Below the pieces are notes generated by a model. The model did no database searches. It saw nothing but the letters and a program-made list of their open reading frames with translations, and was not told where the DNA came from. Position numbers and translations under genes: made by a program. A DNA stretch of 5,154 nt from Acetofilamentum sp. (GTDB lineage: Bacteria; Bacteroidota; Bacteroidia; Bacteroidales; JAADGE01), in contig DYOJ01000214.1 in assembly GCA_020720705.1 (NCBI GenBank), positions 1 to 5,154 on the forward strand. The letters run 5' to 3'. This document shows, piece after piece, positions 1 through 5,154 of this stretch (positions are counted from its first letter, which is position 1; every line of letters begins with the position of its first letter).

Positions 1-147
1 AAATTGCATAATACCAATCAGTTAACGTTCAAGGACTAATATGAAAATTTTATTTTGGATAAGTTACTAATTACAAACTGCGATTCTCAATTTAGTTATA
101 ATTTATGGATAAGAATTGAAACCACTTTCAATATCTCGGCAAAAAAT

Positions 148-162
148 AGGAAGAAAAGAATC
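148..162 (+). promoter_or_regulatory. Purine-rich translation initiation region before ATG 163
   Basis: A run of almost only A and G (AGGAAGAAAAGAA) ends two bases before ATG 163. The AGGA at 148-151 is a weak Shine-Dalgarno-like match, about 11 bases from the ATG, which is rather far. Bacteroidota rely little on Shine-Dalgarno pairing and favour A-rich leaders, so this fits initiation at 163 without proving it. It helps choose ATG 163 over the in-frame TTG at 55, which has no such purine tract in front of it. Confidence 0.4.
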
Positions 163-258
163 ATGATACAAATAAATCACATAAAACGCACGATACAAAA
201 AAATCGGAATTTGATTTTCTTGTTCGTCATTCTCATTTTTTTTAAGACCGCCGAAGCT
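163..258 (+). other. Sec signal peptide (residues 1-32)
   Basis: The N-terminus has a basic stretch (KR at 8-9, K13, R15), an uninterrupted hydrophobic core at 17-27 (LIFLFVILIFF), and a short polar c-region KTAEA. Alanines at -3 and -1 (A30, A32) fit signal peptidase I cleavage before S33. No cysteine follows the core, so this is not a lipoprotein. The hydrophobic core is coded partly by a run of eight T at 236-243. Confidence 0.9.
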
Positions 259-3200
259 TCACCTTCAATAGATATTTATATTGAGAATGTGTTGGTTACG
301 GATGTTCCGGACTGTTACGGATATGCCAGCGGCAGCATCGAAATACTTGCAAACGGCGGTACTCTGCCTTATCAATATTCCATAGACGAAGGCGCATCGT
401 GGCACGATTCAAACATTTTTACAAATTTAAGTTCGGGCACATACACCGTGCGTGTACGAGATTATTTCATTCAAACAGCCCAAACTTATGTAAATATATT
501 TCAACCGGCACCGATTCAGATAACTAACGAAGTAAAAACCAATGTTACAGGTTGTTACGGCGAAGAAACCGGCACGATAACCATTACCGCAAGCGGCGGC
601 TCTGATGATTTAGATTATTCCATTGATTTTGGGACAACGTTTCAAGATGCAAATGTGTTCACTGATTTGCCTGCCGGAATTTATCGTATCGTTGTTACTG
701 ACGACCACGGATGTATGAAAACCGGTTCAACATTGACAATTACTCAACCGAACGAACTATTCTTAAATAATATTGATTACCAAAGTGTTACAGGATGTTT
801 CGGTATTCAAAACGGGTTTATAAATATCACTGCTTGGGGAGGCACTGCACCTTTGTATTACTCAATACACGGTGATAATGAAGCCGATTATCAAACGGGA
901 GGAAGTTTTGGCGGTTTATCGGGCGGAACTTACGACGTTGTTATCAAAGACAGCCGAGACTGTAAAGTTGCTCACGATACACCTATCACACTCACCGAAC
1001 CAACAGCTTTGGAATGGGAATCCGTAACCCACGGGGATGTGGATTGCTACCAAGAAGGTTCCGGATGGATACTTTTGGAAACTTCCGGCGGTTATGGACA
1101 AATGAGCTACTCCATTGACGGCGGCGGCGATTACTCTCCATTTCCATTGTTTCAAAACTTGTATCCGGGGGTTTATGATATCGTAGCCAAAGATGCAAAC
1201 GGGTGCACACTTTACGGCACTACCATAGAAATTTTACAGCCCGACGAATTATTCATTTCCAATGTTACCAAAACGGACGTTACCACTTGTTTCGGAAATA
1301 AAGAAGGCATAATTAAAATTACTGCCCTGGGGGGAAATCCGGAATATACCTATTCTGTTGATGGCGGCGAAAATTTTGGCAGTCCGGGACAAAACATTTT
1401 TACAAATTTAGCTTCGTCTCTTTATTCTGTTGTTGTCAAAGATGCCAACGGTTGCACAGCAATTGCCGGCGAAACAATTACCATAACTCAACCTTCAAAA
1501 TTCAATGTAAATTCTGCGACAAGCACACAAGTCGGGAGTTGCCACGGCGATGAAACCGGAACAATTTACGTGTCGGCAAATGGTGGAACGCCAAGCTATT
1601 TTTTTACGATTGACGCATGGACAACCTCATACAACTCGCTGATTATAGATGACATAGGGGCTGGAACTTATACAATTATCGGAAAAGACAGCAACGGCTG
1701 TGCCGACACCTTACAATCAACCGTAACAGTAAACGAGCCTTCGGCTGTCATAATTTCCGGTTATCAAACCTTCGACTTGACTTGTTACGAAAGCATGGAC
1801 GGCAGAATCTCTATCAGCGCATTCGGCGGAACAGGCTCGCTGCTTTACTCGGTAAACGGAGGTGATAATTATACTCTCAATAGTGTGATAACCAATCTTG
1901 TAGCCAACGAACCTTATGAAATTTCTGTCAGAGACGGTAACAATTGTCGAGTTTATTCTGACACCGTAATTCTGTCTCAACCTCCCGAAATCATTGTTGA
2001 TTCCGTGAATATCTTAGACATAACCTCATGTTTCGGCGTAACAAACGGAGAAATAGAAATATATGTAAAAGGAGGTACTCCGGGATATATTTATTCAATC
2101 AATTCCGGCTCAGATTATTCTTACTCAAATAGTTTTACTGATTTGGAAGCCGGCGATTACGACATCTATGTCAGAGATTCACGAAATTGTCAAAAACGAC
2201 ACGGAATAGTCATTGTAAATCAACCCCCGATGTTGAATATCACCTCGTTCGACCCCGACAATATCACCGGTTGCAAGGGAGACTCAACCGGACGGCTACA
2301 CATTTATGCGACCGGCGGCACAGAACCGCTTTATTATTCAATTGACAACGGCGAGACTTTTGTAACAGGCAATAACGGCTTGTTTGAAAAATTGACCGCA
2401 GGTATGTATTTTTTTATGGTTGAAGATGCCAACGGATGCAGGAAGGAAGGAAATCTGATTTACCTCTCACAACCCGACACCTTAATTGCAGAAGTTACTC
2501 AAGTTACAAATGTTACATGTTTCGGTAAAAACAACGGCATCGGCTATTTAACCGGAACCGGAGGGCAATCTCCATACATGTTTTCAATTGACGGCGGAAC
2601 AACTTTCAGCTCAAACAGACAGTATTTCAATTTGCAAGCCGGTGTTTATCATACCGCAATTCAAGACTCCTACGGCTGCACACGCACCGGACCTGATTTT
2701 ACAATTATCGAACCCGATAGTTTGATGATTACCGAGGTATCCTATCAGAATATTGAACAATGCTACGGACAATCAACAGGCTCAATAACAATACAATCCT
2801 CCGGCGGAACACCTACAGTTTATTATTCCATCAACACGGGAGCGTCATTGTTTTCGAGCAATGTTTTTACAAATTTACCGGCAGGCTCATATCAAATAGT
2901 GGTGGAAGATATCAACCAATGCAAAACTTTTCATACTTCCGTTATCACTTTAACTCAACCAAACGAGCTTGTTATCAATGAATTAGATGTTACAAACATC
3001 GCTTGTCATAATGAAACCAACGGTGCAATCGGAATTACGGCAAGCGGCGGCACAGGGGCTTTGCTGTATTCTGTAGAAAACGGTGCAAATTTTGTTCCCG
3101 ACAATGTATTTGAAGATTTACCTTCCGGAATATACTCGGTGATGGTGCAAGATGAAAACGGTTGCAAAAAACGTGAGACCGGAGTGCGTGTAGAAGAGCC

Positions 3201-4704
3201 TGACTCTCTGCAAATAGCCTACATTATTTCAACAGACGAAAGTTGTATTGACTTCAAAGACGGAACAATCCGATTTGTTGCCTACGGAGGCACCCCTCCC
3301 TTCTCTTTTTCTATCGGGAACGGCTATTTTTCAAACGCGAACATTGCAAACTTACCACCCGGAACATACTATCCCTCTGTTCAGGATTCCGAAGGTTGTT
3401 TGACTGAGCACCCGCCTGTTACCGTCGGTACACCTCCGAATTATGCAACATTTACTCCGCAATACAGCGAATCATGCAGCCCTGTTGTCGTTAAATTCAA
3501 TCGTGAGTTTGACTCCGGAATTACTTACGAATGGCTGTTCGGAGACCAAACCATGTCCTCGGTAAACGAGCCGACTCATACCTACTTTAATCAGAGCGAA
3601 TTGCCGCAAAACGTTCAAATCAGAGCTGTTTCTATTTCTGAAACCGGTTGTCGTGATACTTTTTACAGAAATATCATCATTAACCCACAACCCAATCTCG
3701 ATTTTTTGTTGCCTGATGATACCATTTATTTCCCGAATACTACAGTTCAAATAGTCAATTTGAGCACCCCGGGTTATTTTGGTTATCGCTGGGATTACGG
3801 AGACGGGTTTATAAGCAACGAGGAACATCCCGCCGCACACACCTACGAAACTTGCTCCGATTTTGACGTAAAAGTAACAGCATCAAACAATTGGTGTACA
3901 GATTCACTACAAAAACCGCTTGTTATTGTACCACTTTTGCCCGATATGAACATAGAAATGGACACAACCAACGGTTGCGGACCGTTTACCGTTCAACTCG
4001 AAAACCTGTCCGACAATTATGTTTCTGCCGTTTGGGATATGGGAGACGGCACAACATTCGATACACTTCCAAGTTCATACACCTACTACGAACCTGCTGA
4101 ATATGTGATACATGCCGATGTACAAGGCTTTTGTAACATCTCCGTAAGTTATGACACGTCTGTTTACGTTTGGCAAAAACCTATTGTCAATTTTGAAGTT
4201 AGGCCGGACACTGTCTTACCGCCTCTTCAGCCGATTCGATGTTATAATTTTTCAGAATACGGATATACCTACCTTTGGGAGTTCGGAGACAGCACGACAT
4301 CCGAGGTTCAAGAAGCCGTTCATAATTACCTGACGGACGGAACGTATGACATCAAATTGACTGTTACCACAGACCGTAATTGCGTTGATTCATTGACACT
4401 TTACTCACAAGTTGTAGTTTTACCTTATGGTCGTGTCAGGTTTCCAAATGCTTTCAGTCCGGACGGAGACGGTATTTGCGACTTGTTTATGCCGGGCGAC
4501 TACGGTTCAATAAAATCGTATGAGTTGCACATTTTCAACCGAACCGGCGAGCGGATGTTTACAAGCACCAACCCCGATGAGGGCTGGGACGGCAGGTATC
4601 GCGGTCGTCCGTGTGCACAAGATGTTTATGTCTGGATGATTAAAGGCGTATATCTAAACGGCACTCCGTTCTCCGATGCCGGAGATATTACACTTTTGAG
4701 ATAA
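163..4704 (+). CDS. Large T9SS-secreted SprB-repeat/PKD surface protein with type B C-terminal sorting domain (1513 aa)
   Basis: Predicted cell-surface, adhesin-like protein exported by Sec and then by the type IX secretion system. Residues counted from ATG 163: signal peptide 1-32 (basic KRTIQKNR, hydrophobic LIFLFVILIFF, cleavage likely after AEA32); thirteen SprB-type repeats about 36-1092; four PKD-like domains about 1094-1421; type B (gliding motility-associated, CHU_C-like) sorting domain 1422-1513 with FPNAFSPDGDG, IFNRTGE, GWDG and a terminal GDITLLR. There is no lipobox and no other membrane segment. The frame is open throughout and ends at TAA 4702-4704. An in-frame TTG at 55 would add 36 polar residues before the signal peptide, so it was not chosen. 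The domain order resembles SprB of Flavobacterium johnsoniae, a gliding adhesin, but that protein is several times longer, so the name sprB is not assigned. No secretion partner of the SprF/PorP family is encoded in the window. The ligand and any role in gliding are unknown; adhesion or surface display is inferred from the family. Confidence 0.95.
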   Translation: MIQINHIKRTIQKNRNLIFLFVILIFFKTAEASPSIDIYIENVLVTDVPDCYGYASGSIEILANGGTLPYQYSIDEGASWHDSNIFTNLSSGTYTVRVRDYFIQTAQTYVNIFQPAPIQITNEVKTNVTGCYGEETGTITITASGGSDDLDYSIDFGTTFQDANVFTDLPAGIYRIVVTDDHGCMKTGSTLTITQPNELFLNNIDYQSVTGCFGIQNGFINITAWGGTAPLYYSIHGDNEADYQTGGSFGGLSGGTYDVVIKDSRDCKVAHDTPITLTEPTALEWESVTHGDVDCYQEGSGWILLETSGGYGQMSYSIDGGGDYSPFPLFQNLYPGVYDIVAKDANGCTLYGTTIEILQPDELFISNVTKTDVTTCFGNKEGIIKITALGGNPEYTYSVDGGENFGSPGQNIFTNLASSLYSVVVKDANGCTAIAGETITITQPSKFNVNSATSTQVGSCHGDETGTIYVSANGGTPSYFFTIDAWTTSYNSLIIDDIGAGTYTIIGKDSNGCADTLQSTVTVNEPSAVIISGYQTFDLTCYESMDGRISISAFGGTGSLLYSVNGGDNYTLNSVITNLVANEPYEISVRDGNNCRVYSDTVILSQPPEIIVDSVNILDITSCFGVTNGEIEIYVKGGTPGYIYSINSGSDYSYSNSFTDLEAGDYDIYVRDSRNCQKRHGIVIVNQPPMLNITSFDPDNITGCKGDSTGRLHIYATGGTEPLYYSIDNGETFVTGNNGLFEKLTAGMYFFMVEDANGCRKEGNLIYLSQPDTLIAEVTQVTNVTCFGKNNGIGYLTGTGGQSPYMFSIDGGTTFSSNRQYFNLQAGVYHTAIQDSYGCTRTGPDFTIIEPDSLMITEVSYQNIEQCYGQSTGSITIQSSGGTPTVYYSINTGASLFSSNVFTNLPAGSYQIVVEDINQCKTFHTSVITLTQPNELVINELDVTNIACHNETNGAIGITASGGTGALLYSVENGANFVPDNVFEDLPSGIYSVMVQDENGCKKRETGVRVEEPDSLQIAYIISTDESCIDFKDGTIRFVAYGGTPPFSFSIGNGYFSNANIANLPPGTYYPSVQDSEGCLTEHPPVTVGTPPNYATFTPQYSESCSPVVVKFNREFDSGITYEWLFGDQTMSSVNEPTHTYFNQSELPQNVQIRAVSISETGCRDTFYRNIIINPQPNLDFLLPDDTIYFPNTTVQIVNLSTPGYFGYRWDYGDGFISNEEHPAAHTYETCSDFDVKVTASNNWCTDSLQKPLVIVPLLPDMNIEMDTTNGCGPFTVQLENLSDNYVSAVWDMGDGTTFDTLPSSYTYYEPAEYVIHADVQGFCNISVSYDTSVYVWQKPIVNFEVRPDTVLPPLQPIRCYNFSEYGYTYLWEFGDSTTSEVQEAVHNYLTDGTYDIKLTVTTDRNCVDSLTLYSQVVVLPYGRVRFPNAFSPDGDGICDLFMPGDYGSIKSYELHIFNRTGERMFTSTNPDEGWDGRYRGRPCAQDVYVWMIKGVYLNGTPFSDAGDITLLR
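268..3438 (+). repeat. Thirteen tandem SprB-type protein repeats (about 81 aa each)
   Basis: Thirteen diverged copies of one module lie head to tail. The idealised pattern is C-[YFH]-G-x3-G-x-I-x-I-x-A-x-GG-T-x-P-x-x-YSI-D-x-G, then F-x-[ND]-L-x-[AS]-G-x-Y-x-[VI]-x-V-x-D-x-NGC, ending in [QE]P. The first cysteines are residues 51, 131, 212, 295, 376, 460, 541, 623, 704, 786, 867, 948 and 1028, a spacing of 80-84. A second cysteine follows 51-55 residues later in copies 2-13 (184, 267, 348, 431, 513, 595, 676, 759, 839, 920, 1001, 1079). Copy 1 lacks it and reads RVRDYFIQTA there. Copy 13 ends in TPP instead of [QE]P and leads into the PKD region. The module matches the Pfam SprB repeat core and is expected to fold as an Ig-like beta-sandwich, giving an extended extracellular stalk. 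The DNA copies are clearly diverged, so the array is old rather than freshly amplified. Confidence 0.9.
3442..4425 (+). other. Four PKD-like domains (residues 1094-1421)
   Basis: Four consecutive Ig-like modules at about residues 1094-1177, 1178-1260, 1261-1340 and 1341-1421. Each has the PKD signature W-x-[FYM]-GD: WLFGD at 1124, WDYGDG at 1210, WDMGDG at 1291 and WEFGD at 1372. Each is followed by the PKD-typical H-x-Y or Y-x-Y strand (HTY 1139, HTY 1227, YTY 1306, HNY 1387). Each carries two cysteines (1105/1163, 1231/1245, 1272/1324, 1360/1407). In Bacteroidota, PKD domains commonly sit between binding modules and the T9SS sorting domain, probably as spacers. No catalytic motif is seen. 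Confidence 0.85.
4426..4701 (+). other. Type B T9SS C-terminal sorting domain (gliding motility-associated, CHU_C-like; residues 1422-1513)
   Basis: The last 92 residues carry the hallmarks of the type B T9SS C-terminal domain: RFPNAFSPDGDG at 1426-1437, YELHIFNRTGERMF at 1453-1466, GWDGRYRG at 1474-1481, DVYVWMIKG at 1487-1495, and a terminal GDITLLR. Family knowledge says this domain targets cargo through the T9SS outer-membrane translocon and usually needs an SprF/PorP-family partner. Two positions deviate from the usual motif. The common 'SPNGDGIND' reads SPDGDGICD, with D1434 and C1439 in place of Asn. A second cysteine, C1484, is in the same domain and could pair with C1439. Confidence 0.93.
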
Positions 4705-4855
4705 ACGTGTTATGAAGTTTGACGATTTGTTGAATGTTTTGAGTGTTTAGACATCTTCAAATAAGTCATGAGACAATTTGAAAATTAGTGTCTGTAAGAA
4801 AACGTATAAATACTTGATTTTATATCAATTATACTTATTTTTCCAATCAAAAGTT
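4705..4855. other. AT-rich 3' non-coding stretch, no gene seen
   Basis: After the stop codon there is about 150 bases of AT-rich DNA. The only open frame from an ATG straight after the gene is twelve codons (4712-4750, MKFDDLLNVLSV), too short to support. A weak hairpin can be drawn from AGACA at 4771-4775 with TGTCT at 4789-4793 and an inner ATTT/AAAT pair, but it has a bulge and no T tract behind it, so it is not called a terminator. Confidence 0.6.
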
Positions 4856-4899
4856 TTGTCATTTTGTAGTCATTCAATAGTCAAAAAGTAGTCATTCAT
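4856..4899. repeat. Four-unit tandem array with exact 11-base period (TAGTCA core)
   Basis: Four units start at 4856, 4867, 4878 and 4889. They read TTGTCATTTTG, then TAGTCATTCAA, then TAGTCAAAAAG, then TAGTCATTCAT. The GTCA core falls at the same place in every unit, and units 2 and 4 are identical over ten bases. A degenerate fifth copy (AATCAAAAG, from 4845) lies one base out of phase upstream. Eleven bases is close to one helical turn, so the cores would lie on one face of the DNA. The array could be a multi-site protein-binding region or a neutral minisatellite; sequence alone does not decide. Confidence 0.75.
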
Positions 4900-4908
4900 T
4901 GTTTTTAT

Positions 4909-5046
4909 TAGTTCGACTTTACGAAGTTAAAGATTTCGGCAAAGTTTGTGCTTAGAATAGTTTAGCGTGGACGCTAAACGCAAATAGAAAATGCAATAAG
5001 CGTCCACGCTTTTCTTTTGCCGGCATAACTTCGTAAAGTAGAATTA
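4909..5046. repeat. 138-base nested inverted repeat (long imperfect hairpin)
   Basis: Outer arms 4909-4929 and 5026-5046 are reverse complements at 19 of 21 positions, and perfect over 14 bases (4916-4929 with 5026-5039, ACTTTACGAAGTTA). A second stem pairs CGGCAAA (4937-4943) with TTTGCCG (5016-5022). A third, perfect 12-bp stem pairs AGCGTGGACGCT (4964-4975) with AGCGTCCACGCT (4999-5010). Each inner arm is also nearly self-palindromic: GTTTAGCGT/ACGCTAAAC at 4960-4979 and AAGCGT/ACGCTT at 4998-5011. The region can therefore fold as one long hairpin or as a branched form with two small hairpins on a common stem. Candidates are a MITE-like or REP-like element, a terminator or structured RNA, or a small invertible segment. 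No transposase is in the window. Confidence 0.8.
4964..5018 (+). terminator. Possible rho-independent terminator inside the inverted repeat
   Basis: The perfect 12-bp GC-rich stem (4964-4975 with 4999-5010, 23-base loop) is followed at once by TTTCTTTT (5011-5018), the usual arrangement for an intrinsic terminator on the + strand. The short hairpin AAGCGT-CC-ACGCTT alone (4998-5011) would also precede this tract. On the other strand the stem has no T run behind it, so termination would be one-way. It lies about 260 bases after the stop codon of the adhesin-like gene, so it would leave a long 3' untranslated region. The outer stem may compete with this fold. Confidence 0.4.
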
Positions 5047-5101
5047 GTTTCAATCGAATTTCTACTGTATTTCTACAGAATTTCTGTAAACTTTCAAATC
5101 C
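5047..5101. repeat. Five-unit phased array with 11-base period (NTTTC core)
   Basis: Immediately after the inverted repeat, NTTTC recurs at 5047, 5058, 5069, 5080 and 5091, exactly eleven bases apart. The three central units are the best conserved: ATTTCTACTGT, ATTTCTACAGA and ATTTCTGTAAA. The outer two (GTTTCAATCGA and CTTTCAAATCC) keep only the TTTC core plus an A. Short T tracts phased with the helix can bend DNA, and phased sites can bind regulators; both are inference. The word differs from that of the array at 4856-4899 but the period is the same. Confidence 0.6.
5074..5088. promoter_or_regulatory. 15-base palindrome, possible operator
   Basis: TACAGAA and TTCTGTA are perfect 7-base arms around a single central T. 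A second CTGTA at 5065-5069 can also pair with the TACAG at 5074-5078, so two alternative small hairpins share one arm. The site falls inside the 11-base-period array, so part of the symmetry may be a by-product of that repeat. A dimeric regulator site is possible, but no downstream gene is visible to link it to. Confidence 0.3.
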
Positions 5102-5119
5102 AATACTCCGTTAATATTT

Positions 5120-5149
5120 TTTGTAAGATATTGATTTATTGTAAATTAG
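5120..5149 (+). promoter_or_regulatory. Weak Bacteroidota-type promoter candidate
   Basis: TTTG at 5120-5123 and TAAATTAG at 5142-5149 resemble the Bacteroidota -33 (TTTG) and -7 (TAnnTTTG) elements, separated by 18 bases. The -7 match has one mismatch (A for T). In DNA this AT-rich such a match can arise by chance, and the gene it would drive lies beyond the window. The rest of 5102-5154 shows nothing recognisable. Confidence 0.15.
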
Positions 5150-5154
5150 ATAAG

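Noticed and set aside
41..70. Nine-codon open frame MKILFWISY before the large gene
   Set aside because: It resembles the beginning of a signal peptide but stops at once, is out of frame with the gene, and gives no evidence of translation or attenuation.
71..102. TTACAA and TATAAT upstream of the gene as a sigma-70 promoter
   Set aside because: Spacing is 20 bases, and Bacteroidota use a different -33/-7 consensus. In AT-rich DNA the TATAAT alone is weak evidence.
55..162. In-frame TTG at 55 as the start of the large gene
   Set aside because: It would put 36 mostly polar residues before a clear signal peptide, and it has no purine-rich initiation region. ATG 163 fits much better.
3472..3840. 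Antisense open frame of 122 codons, and other smaller open frames opposite to or out of frame with the large gene
   Set aside because: They lie wholly within a well-supported coding sequence, show no recognisable domain, and have compositions expected from reading the real gene in the wrong frame.
4712..4750. Twelve-codon open frame MKFDDLLNVLSV after the stop
   Set aside because: Too short to separate from chance, with no initiation signal beyond proximity to the stop codon.
5025..5035. ATAACTTCGTA matches the first eleven bases of a loxP arm
   Set aside because: The two arms here are in the opposite order to loxP, about 96 bases apart instead of 8, and lack the last arm bases. This is not a loxP site; a tyrosine recombinase link is unsupported.
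4909..5046. Inverted repeat as an integron attC site
   Set aside because: The RYYYAAC and GTTRRRY core sites are not present at the ends, and no integrase or cassette gene is seen.
5057..5068. AATTTCTACTGT resembles the 3' end of Cas12a-type CRISPR repeats
   Set aside because: The pairing GTAGA that completes that repeat is missing, the word recurs every 11 bases without spacers, and no cas gene is present.

Overview
The window is dominated by one very large gene on the + strand, followed by about 450 bases of AT-rich non-coding DNA that is unusually rich in small repeats. The protein is a modular secreted surface protein of the type IX secretion system (T9SS). It has an N-terminal Sec signal peptide, thirteen SprB-type beta-sandwich repeats of about 81 residues, four PKD-like domains, and a C-terminal 'gliding motility-associated' (type B) T9SS sorting domain. 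T9SS and the SprB-repeat/PKD/type B layout are characteristic of Bacteroidota. The moderate-to-low GC (roughly 40% by eye) and the absence of a strong Shine-Dalgarno site fit that phylum. Nothing here fixes the genus, nor shows whether the cell glides.

Layout. Bases 1-162 are an AT-rich leader with no convincing gene. Bases 163-4704 are the adhesin-like gene. An in-frame TTG lies further upstream at 55, but ATG 163 places a textbook signal peptide at the N-terminus and is preferred. Bases 4705-5154 hold no recognisable gene.

The 3' non-coding region has three parts in a row. The first is a four-unit tandem array with an exact 11-base period (4856-4899, core TAGTCA). The second is a 138-base nested inverted repeat (4909-5046) whose inner 12-bp stem is followed by a T-rich tract and may act as the transcription terminator. 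The third is another 11-base-period array built on a different word (NTTTC, 5047-5101), which contains a 15-base palindrome. This composite is the least explained part of the window.

Function. The protein is predicted to cross the inner membrane by Sec, cross the outer membrane by T9SS using its C-terminal domain, and display a long rod of beta domains outside the cell. Every mature domain except the first repeat carries exactly two cysteines, which suggests one disulphide per domain. The SprF/PorP-like partner often encoded next to type B cargo is not in the window, so it would have to be encoded elsewhere. The ligand cannot be told from sequence.
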